Assembly (NCBI GenBank): GCA_963995525.1
Contig: OZ023212.1
Location: 15,346,143 to 15,410,142, forward strand
DNA: 64,000 nt
Source: Escarpia spicata
Lineage: Eukaryota; Annelida; Polychaeta; Sabellida; Siboglinidae
Reading direction: 5' to 3'
Numbering within the stretch: position 1 is the stretch's first letter; each line of letters begins with the position of its first letter. The translations under genes were made by a program, and so were the position numbers. Below are positions 1 to 36,965 of the stretch, piece after piece. The notes below the pieces were generated by a model. The model was not told where the DNA came from and searched no databases. It was given only the letters and a program-made list of their open reading frames with translations.

Positions 1-2420
1 CGTCACAGGCAAAGCGTTTTTCTCGCTTTGATTTTTGCAAACTGATCAATAACTTGCTCGACGTTTATCAGTTATGCAGTCGCCCACTGTAAGAGTAGGT
101 TTAGTGAGCTAAGAACGGGTGAACAGTACCGCTAAGGAAGACCAAGTCACCGAGTGGATTTATTGTTCCACAGACGCTTGCAGATATGTAGACCCTAAGG
201 ACATACTTCAACTGAATGAACGAGTGTGCAGGGCTAGCAGTACACACCGTTATCATTATCTGAATGTGTAGCATGACGCGTAGCTTCATGACTACGTCTT
301 CATCGTGAAATACGATAAGTGCCACCACAAGTAGTTCCTAACTGACAGAATGAACATTATCCAAACCTAAACTGTGATTGACACAACTGAAAACCAGAAT
401 GGTGGATTCTTAAAGAAATTATGATATTATGAGAGCCGTGGCTAAATTGAGTGTCGATTCGACACCCACATCCTGGCGCCCTGATGGAAATACTCCCCCC
501 GCCACCAGGTCACTACGCCAGTGATATTGTTGCAAGTACTATCGCCTAGTTGACAGTACACAGGTTTTGGTATCGTTGCAAGTTGGGCGGTTGCAACTTG
601 CAAGGGTCCAACTTCTTGTATAAAGAGAACATCATGCGTTGATCCTCTCAAACATACTAAACATATTCGTCTAAATAATAATCAAATTTGGAATACGTAT
701 CTAGTCTTACCCGCAGTAGAGGTTAGACTTTCCCTTACTTCCATAGTTTTCTAAACGAACAGTCTCAAACTGGCAGCGCTGTTTACTTTCTACGTATTGT
801 ATTGTTAGCAAAACGTATTTGCGTACATTACGTCAATGTTACGTTTTGCTACCATACACTATTAATTAACATATTTCGCACATTCTATATTACATTTAAT
901 ATAATAATAACAACAGCGATAATGCAATAGTTATAGCATTTAAATCCCCAGGAATCGGAGCAACAACTCTTATTATAATCGAGGAAACGTACGTGTTTTA
1001 TTGATTTATAGTATTTGTTGGTTTCCTCTTAGACGGATTGAATCGCGAGCGCCAAACTTTTAGGGATTAATCTACGACCCCACGAATAGGATATAAGACC
1101 TATATCTTATCAAAATACTGTAATCCGGAAAGTGACTGCACAAAAGGAGTCATCAGCGTCAAATTATGGCAAATATGACTAGAATTACTAGTAAGGCAAG
1201 TACGCCTCATTCATTCGACTGTCTAACGTGGCGGGCGACACTGTTCATTCATCGTGATGCTATCTCGGAGCTAATACACTCTTCTCAATCCCGGAGGTGT
1301 ATTTCGAAAGTAAAAACATCAATAAACATGGGCTGAAACAGTTGTTTGCCAAAAAAAATGCCAGGCACACGCGTGCAACTGCTCAATGCAGCTCCCGATA
1401 CCACATAATACGTTGTCGTCTTGGGTCCTTTGTCTTGGGATGTGTGCAAGCTTTCTTATAATGTTCGTGCGACGAATGAACTGGACCAATTTGTCAATGG
1501 ATTATAGCCTATATTTTCAGGGAAACAAATTGCCTGACAAACTATTAAAACAGAATCTGTTCAATAAACGAAATACTGTTTTACATTGGAATCCATTTAA
1601 TACGTACACAAAAAATCCGTCACGTTAATCTGGACCCTAATAATCTGCAAACTCTGGCATTCGAATACCGTTTCACTGTAAAGGAATTTCCAAACATTAA
1701 TATACCCTGCTATATGCATGATTAATTAATTTATACAGAACACTCGTGGTATTTTCTAACCTTAATGTGCACTGTTATGTCTTTTTTTGAAAACCCGCGG
1801 AATTTCTAGATGTTTACTTATCCCGTTATCTGCATGATTATTTTTCTCGGAAAACCCGCGAATTTCCAAACCTGGATATACCCCGTTGTGTTTATGATTA
1901 ATTTTTCTCGGAAAACTCGTCGAATTGTCAAACTTTAATATACCCAGTTATGCGTATGATTAATCTATTTATAGGAAACAATCGCGGAATGTCCTAATCT
2001 TAATATACAATGTTATATGCATGATGAATTTTTCGGAAAACATCTTTAATGCGGACGTTAATAATACACCAGGAAAGAAAGTGTCGCAGTAAGACTGCAT
2101 TCTATTACAAGGACTATCATCTCATATCCTTTTTCTATATGAAAGACATTATGACATGAATACTTTGATGGCCATTACAAGATGTAGTCAACTTTAAGAT
2201 ATTACAACTTTCCCTTGACTATCTATTTTCGTTTCCCATGACGAATCACACATACCAAGAAAACTGCATTACTTGTGTACAAAACATACACACATACATA
2301 GTATCATATTGTTGACTCATATAACATCAATATGAGCTACTGTGTATCGCAAACTGTGATGAATTCATTCGTGGTTGTGCAAATGACATTTCGTTACACC
2401 TATGTAAAAAACAAACTCGG
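1..2420. other. No recognisable gene
   Basis: AT-rich sequence. Between 1,640 and 2,060 a loose tandem pattern (TTAATATACCC...GTTATGCATGATTAATTT...GGAAAACCCGCG) repeats about every 85 bp, diverged. Short ORFs on the minus strand at 101-328 and 442-651 resemble nothing known to me. Confidence 0.5.
1010..1100. repeat. Dispersed repeat shared with 12650-12735
   Basis: Both places read TTCCTCTTAGACGG..., GAGCGCCAAAC or GAGCGCCGAAC, then AGGGATTAATC and ACGACCCC. About 80 bp, same orientation. No coding potential; the element type is unknown. Confidence 0.5.
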
Positions 2421-2825
2421 TTAATTTAACGACGATCCGTAGATTACGCGGGAGATGCATCTATGTGCTCTGCGCACACAATCCGAGATAACATGTGACG
2501 TTGCGTAATGACTTTGGGGAAAGAAGCGTCCCAAGCAGACGACTTCAATTATGTTCCCAGAGATTAACCTTTCCTTATCGATATCCAACTGTTCATGTGG
2601 TTCATCGATCGACTGGAGCACGTGTCGGGTGGATGGTTCGCTAGTTGCGGCACAAACAGAACACTGCCACGAGCCTTGCTTTTGTACGGAAACAACAACT
2701 ATTGCCTTCCGTGAGTTGTCCTCGTATAGAGCTTTGGTTCTTGAATATAATTTTTTTGAAATTACAATTATATCCATTGTTGAAATTTAAAATAAAATAC
2801 TGCAAACTTGCAAATCTTCCGTTGT

Positions 2826-3150
2826 GTAGCGCCGTGGTGCAGTGACTAGAGCTTCGGACTCTCAACCGAGAGAACACGGGTTCGAATCCTGTGCAGCGGT
2901 GTCGAACCTTGGGCAAGTTCGGTTACTATACGTTGCTCCAGTTAACTCAGCTGTATGAATGAGTATCTGGCTATAGACAGCGGTGGATATTTGTGTACGA
3001 GCAGTCTTCGCGCATTAATTGCAGCATGGCTGGATGCTTCCCAGAGAAGTCGAGATGGTGTTCGAGTGAACAGGTCTGCCAGGGAGTAAAGTGTAAAGCG
3101 CTTTGAGCAGGACTGGACACTACGCTATATAAGAATTTACCTTTACTACC
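2826..3150 (+). mobile_element. tRNA-derived SINE
   Basis: The head has a Pol III B box (GGTTCGAATCC at about 2879) and an A-box-like segment at the GTGGTGCAGTGACTAGAG position. It is followed by a non-tRNA body and the tail GCGCTTTGAGCAG...CGCTATATAAGAATTTACC. A related 3' portion lies inverted at 31420-31545. The tRNA part folds only imperfectly. Confidence 0.65.
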
Positions 3151-3470
3151 CAAGAACAGTGACTGTCCAGTTCAATAAATTGAAATCCTCAATGCCGGAT
3201 GGTAGAACGACGTATTCGTTATGCCACGCGGCTTCATTAGAGCGACTTTGTTTGTTCCATTATCCGGAAGTACCCTGTTTCAGCAGTTATGTTTCTATTT
3301 GAATTTTGTATACAATCTGAGCGTTTTGTTGCAGCAACATTCAAACTGCGAACAACATTTTTCTGGCTTATCATTATTAAAAATAAGGAACAAGATCAGA
3401 ATGATACAAGGGTGCTTCGTGTGTTCCTCCTTGTTTCCTGTTGCGTATGAGTGAAAGTCACGTGCAATAT

Positions 3471-3835
3471 TGTTGTACCATTTGTTTTGTGCTCTCCTTC
3501 TTTGTTTCCTGTCAGCAGCCCCCACCTCCACCTTTCGTAATAGTGTTGTACCATTTGTTTTGTGCTCTCCTTCGTTGTTTCCTATCAGCAGCCCCCGCCT
3601 CCACCTTAAGCACTATTGTTGTACCATTTATTTTGTGCTCTCCTTCGTTGTTTCCTATCAGCAGCCCCCGCCACCACCTTTAGCAATATTGTTGTACCAT
3701 TTGTTTTGTGCTCTCCTTCGTTGTTTCCTATCAGCAGCCCCCGCCTCCACCTTTAGCAATATTGTTGTACCATTTGTTTTGTGCTCTCCTTCGTTGTTTC
3801 CTATCAGAAGACCCCGACTCCACCTTTCGTCTTCC
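3471..3835. repeat. 73-bp minisatellite, five copies
   Basis: TGTTGTACCA starts at 3471, 3544, 3617, 3690 and 3763, exactly 73 bp apart. Each unit contains TTTGTGCTCTCCTT and CAGCAGCCCCCGCC. Because 73 is not a multiple of 3, the apparent ORFs across it are incidental. Confidence 0.9.
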
Positions 3836-4344
3836 TCCGATCTTCTCTTCACATTTACCTGCCCAAAATATGATCACATGAAACTCCAGAGCATTGTAAA
3901 CTCTGATACGCATCGGTATTTTGTGAAGCCACGGAAAAGACCTGAGTTGCAGCAAGATGTTCCAAGAATCAACGGAGCTCGAGGAAAGGCGCTTAGACAA
4001 GGACATTGGCCGGCGCTTGTCGATACAGCGAATTATGTGTTCATCTCTCAATGATATATCTCATCAGAACGGTCCATCAACATCCCGAGACGATGGCGTG
4101 ACTCGAGGCGACTGAATAGTCCAGACAATTGTCCGGGAACGGATGACGCGAGACGGTCCCGGGATATTACGGCGGAGTTCATTCACCGATCTACTGACAT
4201 TATATCAATAATTATGTCTTCTCATAAAATGAACTGCGGCTGTCTTTGAGATGTAATGGTTGTTTACAAGTAACGCTGAAAAAATGGACAACAACACACT
4301 TCAAACTGTAGCAGCCATTCGTAAAAAAACTCTCAACACTTGTT

Positions 4345-4540
4345 TTTTGGACGTTGCATTCCCACCCTAACCTTCGGCGGTCCTTTGCTCTAATGACGAC
4401 TTTTGTTTCTCCGTGTTCACGTTTCTGTCTAACAAGTCTTGTTTGGTGCGTCTCTGAGATCAGAGTCCTTGGGAAATAGGCGCTATAAATGTTTTGTTAT
4501 TGTTGTTGTTGTTGTTATTATTGTTATTATTACTGTTTCA
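4345..4540 (+). repeat. SINE-like dispersed repeat (copy at 28908-29010)
   Basis: The segment CATTCCCACCCTAACCTTCGG...GTGTTCACG recurs at 28908-29010 in intron 8 of unit 1. Here it ends in AAATAGGCGCTATAAATG followed by (TTG)n, a SINE-type tail. Confidence 0.5.
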
Positions 4541-4579
4541 AATAACAAATGGTTTTACTATAATGTTACACATCGTCAA

Positions 4580-4803
4580 CACTTACTCACACGCACACGC
4601 ACACGCAATTGTACGCACACCGGCACGCGCGCATACACACACTCACACACCCAACCACACACACACACACGCATGCACTCACACACACACGCACACACGC
4701 ACACACGCACACACGCACACACGCACACACGCACACACGCACACACGCACACACGCACACACGCACACACGCACACACGCACACACGCACACACGCACAC
4801 ACA
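4580..4803. repeat. (CA)n / (ACACGC)n microsatellite
   Basis: Starts as ACACGC hexamers, then (CA)n, then about 19 regular ACACGC units (4686-4800). All frames across it give low-complexity ORFs that are not genes. Confidence 0.95.
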
Positions 4804-6558
4804 CCAGCCATATACAGTTTGTGACTTGAGGCCATTTCACTACAGCAGAAACACGACTCATTCATCCAGAAGTTTAAGCCTGCACCCAACAGCCAACGAC
4901 ACAACGCTGGCGGCAAACAAGTAATTACACTGGCAATTTCCCCAAGGGATATTTCTCACGGATTTGCTAACGATACAAATAATGATTAGCGGCTGACTAA
5001 ACCATCGGTAATTAATTTTGTAATCCATGATTATTGTGGGCGATCAAAAGCTTAATTGGTTCCTCCGCAAGTCATTGATAACGATCATATTTGTAGTGTG
5101 TGGAGAGTTTAGGTTATACAAAGACTATATCCAATAGAATTATAAAAACGTTATTTATCGTAGGATCTCAGAATGACTCTACCATTCGATATCTTTGGGA
5201 TGATGAACACAATTTATTGGAGGGTAATGCGTTGCACTCGACAGTAATGATACGGCAGCAAATCCGATCGTCGTTTGGACGACTGACATTTACGAACCTA
5301 CTGCTGTTGTTTGGAAAAACCTCTCCACTAGGCCTATGACCATTTCTGCGATTAAATAAATTACGAGTTTTTTAAGTTACGTAGGAAATTTGGGGGCTAG
5401 TCAGCCAACCGGCGTTTATTCCATGTCCTCTAGGCATTTAGTAATAACTTCGGGCATATCACCATATGGTGATATGCCCGAAGTTATTACTAATATATAC
5501 TTACTGATCAAGTATAACTTATAACTTACTGATCAAGTAACTTGCGTGGGTCGTAGAACGCTGTACGAGTCGACTCCAGTCTTGGCGGTAGTGTGCTAGT
5601 GCCTGGGTTTCTGCGAAAGTCTTTCGTGTCCATTCCTCAACGTTATTTGTTTCTCTCTCTTTCTTGACGTCTTTTCCCCGGCACTGTTCCTTGAAGCATT
5701 GTCTTTGATAGCTCGCTTGATCTTGTCACATGCTTAGACCATATCAGCTTCCTCTTCTTCACTGTGATCAAAAGATATTCGTAGTGGCCGATGTGCTGAA
5801 CGATGGGGATTTCCTCATTCGTTTACGAACCATCAATATGCGTGCAGCAAAAAACAACAACGTAATTGTAATCTAGCATACGTAACAGCTCTTTACAATA
5901 ATTACTACGAATTGCACACTTGTCAATGTGGTATAATAACTGCATGTTTACTGAGACAAGAAGTGAAAGCACATATTATATAGAAAAAACAGGTGTTAGC
6001 ATACATTGTGTGAACGTCACTCGAGTATCGACCACTGGGTAGCGAATAAGAGAATAATGAATTAAATGAATCAAATAAGTTAGCATGTTAAAACCCAAAA
6101 ATAAATAATTTGTGTGCCTACAATAATTCAATAAAATGTACCGGCTGAGTACATCAAGAAGACTTTAATAAAATGTCCATACAACTAATATGTAACTGCA
6201 GCAAACTGCCAAGTTGTAGATGTAGTGCATTAGCTATGTGAATCCGTGATAGGTTTTACATATATCCGGGTTTAAGATATAGACACATACAGAAAGACCA
6301 ACAGGTCTTAATGTCTCATCCGAAACACGCAGCCAAAGCGGAGGGAACTCGATTGACAGTTTGACGCGCTTCCACCGAGCTACAACGTAACACACATTAG
6401 CGTTTGTGTCAAGAAAATGATACGCTATACAGGTAATCCAATAAACACTACATAAACGTACGTACTATTGATTGCAGCCGTTATAACGGGCAAGGTTAAG
6501 AGAGCTAGCATTGATAAAATATGCAGTAATTCAGCATGGGCACCTATATGTATTAATC
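4804..6558. other. No recognisable gene
   Basis: AT-rich interval holding the perfect palindrome at 5438-5493 and nothing else that I can identify. Confidence 0.5.
5438..5493. repeat. Perfect 56-bp palindrome
   Basis: Two 28-nt arms with no spacer, centred on CAT|ATG at 5465/5466. No mismatch. Flanks are AT-rich with a nearby direct repeat ACTGATCAAGTA (5506-5540). Confidence 0.9.
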
Positions 6559-7261
<703 letters not shown>

Positions 7262-7262
<1 letters not shown>

Positions 7263-9070
7263 GTTTGTAATAACGACAATATATTAAGCCACAACATTTG
7301 AATCATACCGTGAAAGCACTAGCTATGACAGTGGCGCCCCACAGCGGACAAGACCACACTAATGCGACATACAGGTCGAACCTGGAACTGCTTGTCCGTA
7401 AACCGAGTTAACTGGTCAAAACTGACGTTTCCTGTGGTTAATGGTCGGGGTTAAGTTAAGCTCGATCTCCAGGAATGAATACAGTCAAGTTGCACCTGAA
7501 TATCAGTGACTGGTTTCAGTAACATGATAACCTGCTATTCAGGACCATACTTTACGCACGACCAAAACATTTTTACACACAAAAGATCAACATTTGTTAA
7601 TCCTTAGAATTGCCCTTTTAAGACATGTGTATATTAAACTCTCACTTGACGACACTATCATACATTTTAAACAGTTCATTAAGAAAATTATCTTGTAATT
7701 TGGCTTGGTAAAATGTGCTTCATTAGAACCTCTATTGTACGGACAGTCGGTTCCCCTCATTGGAGAATATCACGGATAAACGAATAGTACACATTGGAAA
7801 CAATTGCATTTCATTGAAATGATGAATGCCGATGTTTCCGGATGGGCCGGGTTCAGATTAACACATGTTCACTGTTTGACAGAATACCTTTATGATGTTT
7901 CAATGGCACAGTGTAATTATCAAGACAACCTGACATGTGTGTATTTTCTTCGCTGCAGTTGTTTCATATTTACTCACTTGCCTAAGTATATTTGTTCGAT
8001 GGCACGTGTCCTCGTCATTGCGGCTCTGTCGTCATTGTTCTGGGTCCCGGTTCGGCCAAGACAATGTTCCCGGCCAAATTCGCCACGGCACGGGTTCCTC
8101 GTCTCTGATAGTTTAACGCGAATTTGTCATGCGACACACAGATACTCTGACACATGAGAAGCGGCCAATATTGACTCGCAGCAGCGCTATTCTTCCAAAT
8201 GCAACCAATGCTTTTCGTCTCGTCTGAGTCGACCCCTTTGCTCTTCATATATGTGTACATTTCTTATGGGATTTTTAAGTCCGGGTGTTATTATATACAG
8301 CATCAGGAGACGAGTTCACAGCGTGCGAAATAATGTCCCGAGGTCCATGAACAATTAGATTGGAATATATCATTGTGTTGGTCGCGATACTAAAAGGTAA
8401 GACGTTACCGGTTAATATATTACTGAACATTCTTAAGGGTAGTTAGAGTTTGTAATAACACAGTTATTATAAACATATTCAATTGTTTAAATACCGCCAG
8501 CAACGTATAAGACAAGATGGCGTCGTCAGAACGACTGATGTCCTACCAGGACATCAGTCGTACTGAGGACGCCATCTTGGAAAGACTGCGAAAATCTCTA
8601 CATGTTTCTAAAATGCTACATTTGTTATTAAAAAGTGTGATATTGTATGATATTGACTGTTTTACTAGCATTGGTTTGTTTTTCAGCAAAATAAAATTGT
8701 CATTTGAACATAATACTAATTTGTAATAAAACACCCTGACGAATTTAAAAGATAATCGTTTCGATGAAACCAAATGACAGAAAACGGAGACTACTTACAG
8801 GCAGGCGAATGACACTGTATGTAACATTGGACGTCTTTTCATAAACAATTGCAAATGACAGAAACATAATATATCAGAACGAGAACCACAATTGCCAGCA
8901 ACAGGACTGTTTTGGTGGAGAAAGGAACGACCGCAACATCCACACAGAAACAAGTGCATAATGGTATTGCGCATTCACACGAAGACGCCAGTTCTGAAAA
9001 GGACGGGAATTAATTCTTGGGCTGGAATTAAATACGATGACAGTTGTTCTGATGATTTTACCAAAACTAA
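7262..9070. other. No recognisable gene; hairpin at 8513
   Basis: Open frames here (for example 7804-8157, +) have no motif, no signal peptide and no splice partner that I can support. Confidence 0.5.
8513..8579. repeat. Near-perfect 67-bp hairpin
   Basis: Arms begin CAAGATGGCGTC and end GACGCCATCTTG, with inner arms ACGACTGATGTCCT and AGGACATCAGTCGT and a 3-nt loop. Only a couple of mismatches or bulges. Confidence 0.85.
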
Positions 9071-9360
9071 ATATTATAAAAACAGGCCATGGAGATATGA
9101 GATGCTACCGTAAGATCTTGCGCATCTCATACAAGGTCCATATCACCAACGAAGAAGTCCAAAACATAATTAAACAAGCCATCGGATCTTTTGAAGATCT
9201 CCTGACCAAAGTCAGCCAAGAAGAAGAAAGAGAGGTAGACAGAGGAAGAGGTGGGAAGCCAACGGCTTCACATATTCGTCACCTTCCACAGGGCGGCAGA
9301 AAATCGAGTGAGATGGCGGGAGCTGTCATGTCATCAGTGGTGCCCCAACGACCGCCTAAT
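9070..9360 (+). mobile_element. LINE C-terminal fragment (endonuclease-RT type)
   Basis: Encodes MRCYRKILRISYKVHITNEE and KQAIGSFEDLLTKV, then after internal loss SSEMAGAVMSSVVPQRP, the usual C-terminal sequence of a widespread invertebrate non-LTR retrotransposon. Followed by AT-rich microsatellites. Confidence 0.7.
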
Positions 9361-9954
9361 GATATTATTATGGAACATATATATATATATATATGTACAT
9401 ATACATACACAGAGTATATAAATATATATATATATATATATATAAGTTGCACCAACGAGACAGCATGTCGTAGTGGATACTAAGGTTTGCTTTTTAGGGA
9501 AAATAATTGGAAATGAGCAGACCAAAAATGCATTGCGCAAGCACCATTAATGAACAAATGAAACATCAAACGTACATACTCATTCAGATTAATATTAAAC
9601 ACAAACAATGTGTTACGTTGTGGACACCACGGAAGGAGAGAAGTCAGAAGAAAGCCCGTTATGTCAAACTGTTCCGTACATGGTCAGACACTCGAATGAG
9701 AAGGTGCGTAAAGTACCTCGACATCGGGACTACAACATTATGCGGAAGAAGAAGAAAGACTGACCGAAAGAAAGGTCCGAGGCCAGCCGAAAACTAAATA
9801 ATTATTCACATAATAAGCAACATAATACTGATGTTTATTAAATCATTTATACATTATTTTTAAAATTATGTACTCCGAAGAAATAGAAGAAGTAGGCATA
9901 AAAGTCACATTTGCGATGATAATATTCACTGCTAGACGTTGTTCTGCAGGTGAG

Positions 9955-33082
<23,128 letters not shown>

Positions 33083-34199
33083 CCACCCGGAAAAAACGTA
33101 TCGCAATAGCACAACATTGACGAGGTAACTGCGGAATCTCTCTACTAGTCCACGGGCTTATGTAACAAAAACACGTTTGCGAAAATGTTGGGTAGAATCC
33201 TGGCAACAGTTATTACAAATAACTAAACATTGTTGTGAACATGGAAACGATTGTTGCCATTTTTTCTATGAGGGTACAGTATGATTTTGATCTACGTTAA
33301 GGTGACTAAAATGAAATAAGTAATTAAATTAGCAATTTAATATTACAATATTAAAATATCATGCCAAATTTTATCTGATTATTGTTGTGCATATGAAACA
33401 GATCGTTACAGTTTTTACTTTAAGGTTTTAATATGATTTTGAGCAATTGTAATGAAAAATAAGACATTATTCAATAAGAATTAAAATAAAATATAGAAAA
33501 ATACAAAACATGAAGTATTTATATAATAATGGTATACGATCGTCTTCGTGCAATGCAGTATGGTGGATATATGTAGCATTAGATGCACGTGCAGTAAATG
33601 TGGTGCTGTGATGGTAAATATATCGTGTTTACCCTGAGTTACCATAATCCTCGACTGCGTTGTTGTGGTCGAGTAGTAATAACAGGAGAGACTGCTCCTC
33701 AGTGTGCAATAGTCACTTCTATTTTCATCTAATTAAAAATTAAAATAAATAATATAATGGTATGTGATTATTGAGCATTGTCACACGATGCGCCGTGATA
33801 AGTGTAAAACATTAGATATACGTGCAATCATTTGGAGCGGTGTTGAAAACTGTCTTGTAACTGTAATCCGAGCGTTCATAATATCGACCGTGTTGCGAAG
33901 GTTTGAGCCGATGCTCGATATAGTTGATAATCAACAAGCTTGTGTAAAATACGGTGGTAAATGTGGGTAGAATCTCGCCAATTGTGTTTTTCCCATCATG
34001 AAACCATGAAGATTAAGAAAAATGACGTTGTCATCTTGTTCACGATAGTTTGGGGGGATTTTAGGAGGAAATAGATAAGTCTGTGAAAATGTCCCACAGT
34101 GCAATCACTTATTGTTCATAATACCTGTATCACATGTGACTTGACATTAAAGTGGAAGGTGTTTTGCCTCTATTTCAGTAATATGATGTTCCTTCTTCT

Positions 34200-35760
34200 T
34201 CCGTCGCCATTATCCCAAACGGGGTCAGCCTAGAGTGTAGGAGTCGTCGCCACTGTTTCCGGTCTCGCCCGTTTTCTTCTTTCAGTCCTCTCAACTCCAT
34301 GTCCTTCTTCACACTATCTTTCTATTTTTTGTTGGTCTCCCTCTTTTCCTCTTTCCAAGGACTGGAATGTCTGTTGCTCTTCTCAGATAGTTCTCTTCCT
34401 CTCTTCTCTGGACGTGGCCATACTAGCGAAGCCGGGCATCTCTGAACTTCTCTTCTATGCCCTCAACTCCCGCCAGCTGTCGTATTCTCTCAGTGCCCAT
34501 GCTATCGCCCCGTGCGTAAGGACTGGCCGAATCACCGTGTGGTATTTAGCTTGTGTGGTAACTTGCGGTCACAGATGACTCCACATGTTTCCCTCCACTT
34601 CTGCTAGGCTGCCTTGACTCTTGCATTGACAGTCATTTCACAGCCTCCCCCTCCTGTATCACAGATCTTATAGATCCATGTGAATTCGGTGACTTGTTTT
34701 AACTTCTCTCCATGGATGTCCACTACCTTGATTCTGCTTGTTGTCGCTCCTCTCGAACTGCCTAGAACTTCCGTCTTCGCTGTGTTGACTTTGAGCCCTT
34801 TCTTCTCTAGGGATCCCTGCCACTTCTGCACCTTCTCTTCCAGTGTCTTCACTGACCCCGCAGTGAGGGACAGATCGTCTGCATACAAGGTCTCCATTGG
34901 GAATCCGGTTCTGCAATCTCGCTGATCACATCTAGTACGATGGTAAAGAGTATTGGACTTAGCGCTAAGCCCTGGTGCAATCCCACATCTATCTCAAAGC
35001 TAGATGTATCGCCGTACGGCGTTCAAACTATAGTGTTTGCACCTTCGTACATGCACTGTATAATCCGCGCCAACTTCTCAAGATGTGCTCCAGTAGCTTT
35101 ATTCCGCGCTAGTTCTTACACTCTAGCACATCGCCCTTCTTTTTGAAGATGGGGATCAGCAGGCTTCTTTTCCAATCCTCAGGGATCTCTTAATCTTCCC
35201 AAATCATCAACAAGGGTCTCCAGATGTACTTTTGTCCTGCTTCTCCCAGTGCTTTGACCATCTCTGCTGTGGGTTCTGATGATCCTCCTGCCTTCCCTTT
35301 CTTCATCTTCTCCCATTGCTTTGACCATCTCTGCTGTGGGTTCTGATGATCCTCTTGCCTTCCCTTTCTTCATCTTCTCCCAGTGCTTTGACCATCTCTG
35401 CTTGTGGTTCTGATGATCCTCTTGCCTTCCCTTTCTTCATCTTCTCCCATTGCTTTGACCATCTCTGCTGTGGGTTCTGATGATCCTCTTGCCTTCCCTT
35501 TCTTCATCTTCTCCCAGTGCTTTGACCATCTCTGCTGTGGGTTCTGATGATCCTCCCGCCTTCCCTTTCTTCATCTTCGTCAGTGCGGTCTTCACCTCGC
35601 TCTTGTAGATGGTAGTTACTGGTCCTTCTACAAGTAATGCCTCCGTGAGTTCCTCATGCGGGTTTTCTGTATTTGAGTAAGCCATCGAAGTACTCTTTCC
35701 AACGATCCGTCAACTCTTCTGCTTCTGACAGTATCTTCCCATCTCATCTCTCCGATGTCT
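34200..35760 (-). mobile_element. RTE-like LINE reverse transcriptase relic
   Basis: On the minus strand, blocks appear in RT order: NTENPHEELTEALLVEGPV, VKTALTKMKKGKAGGSSEPT, METLYADDLSLTAG, KGLKVNTAKTEVLGSSRG, and near 34210-34600 the C-terminal WRRLLHSRLTPFG-like end. The frame is broken, in part by a 67-bp tandem array. The clade assignment is tentative. Confidence 0.7.
35243..35577. repeat. 67-bp tandem array, five copies, inside a LINE relic
   Basis: CTCCCAGTGC or CTCCCATTGC begins at 35243, 35310, 35377, 35444 and 35511. The unit encodes, on the minus strand, MKKGKAxGSSEPTAEMVKA of the RT domain. The period breaks the frame at each copy. Confidence 0.9.
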
Positions 35761-35865
35761 TGCTTCAGCCTCTGTCTTGCCCTCGCTACCTCTCGCTAGT
35801 AATATGATATTACCATACCAATTAAAGTTTCTATGCACGTTATTGGTGCAGTTACGATTATGTAA

Positions 35866-35877
35866 CACACACACACA

Positions 35878-35960
<83 letters not shown>
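35866..35960. repeat. (CA)n microsatellite
   Basis: A nearly pure CA run of about 95 bp beside the LINE relic. Confidence 0.95.
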
Positions 35961-35962
<2 letters not shown>

Positions 35963-36965
35963 GAACTTATGGCATTTCGTGTCCTTTGCTTGGACGATTG
36001 AGGGTTTCCCTCCTGGGCAGAAGATTGTGCAAAGGAATTCGTCACAACCTTTATACACGTCGGTAGACGGTTCCTGTTCTAAACCAAGGCTAGATATCGC
36101 ACTCATTACTGCAGGGTTAATAAATAGAAAGGCTGTTAAACATTCGTTCTTCTCCTCTCCCTGTATATGCGTCGCATCCAGTGAGAGTGTGCCAGTTGAT
36201 CAGCGTGGCTGCTTTCTCTGGAGCAAGTTTATCACTGATAGGCTGGAGCATGACTTTGTGACGACACTCGCCAAATCCGATGATCAGTGATGCACAATTG
36301 CCAAGTTATTCTGCACAGAGCCAAGATGAGAACACAATTATGTGTCTTGTGAATACATATGGACCCGAAATCCAGCGTCGGGCTGAGCAGATGCATGTCT
36401 GCGGGAATAAGATTCTGCACAGTTGAACATTCGATTTGCATCAGAGACACGAAGATGTTCCTAGCAAATATCCACTGACTTTTTTCTTAGCTCAGCACTA
36501 CACGAACGAAACGACAATGTCACACAGGCCCTTAGCAAGAAATAAATTTTGTGTCTGCTTGAATTAATTGAAAGTGTGCCTTTTAGTGCGCCGATGATTT
36601 GCATGGAAGCCTTTCACGTTTTAAAACAAGTTTTAATGAATAATGTCTTACTTTTCGTTACAATTGCTCAACATCGTATTAAACCCTCAATATAAAAACT
36701 AGAACGATCTGTTTCATGTTCACAACAAAAATTAGATACACTTTGGCAGGATATTTTAATTATAAAATTGCAATTTTGTATTAATTATTTCATATTTTCT
36801 CTAACATAGCCGAACACTGCTAAAACCTCACAGAAAAATGACAACAATCGTTTTTATGTTCACAACAATCATTAGCTAATTCTAAGCATTGTTCCCAAGA
36901 TTATACTCTATGTTTTGGGTTTGTTACATCAGCTGGTGTAGAATACGTTGTCGCACCACCATTTT

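Larger units (their letters stand above)
33155..36950. repeat. Long inverted repeat (arms 33155-33475 and 36635-36950)
   Basis: The sequence after unit 1 (TTGTTGTGAACATGGAAACG..., ATGAAACAGATCGTTAC..., GAGCAATTGTAATGAAAA) reappears as the reverse complement at 36635-36950. Each arm holds two diverged copies of a GTTGTGAACATGAAAC-type block about 155 bp apart. The interval between arms holds a LINE relic. Confidence 0.65.

Noticed and set aside
2826..2900. Functional tRNA gene
   Set aside because: A B box is present, but the acceptor and T stems do not pair well and the sequence continues into a SINE body and tail.
34604..34897. Small host gene on the minus strand
   Set aside because: The YADD motif and flanking blocks identify a LINE RT fragment.
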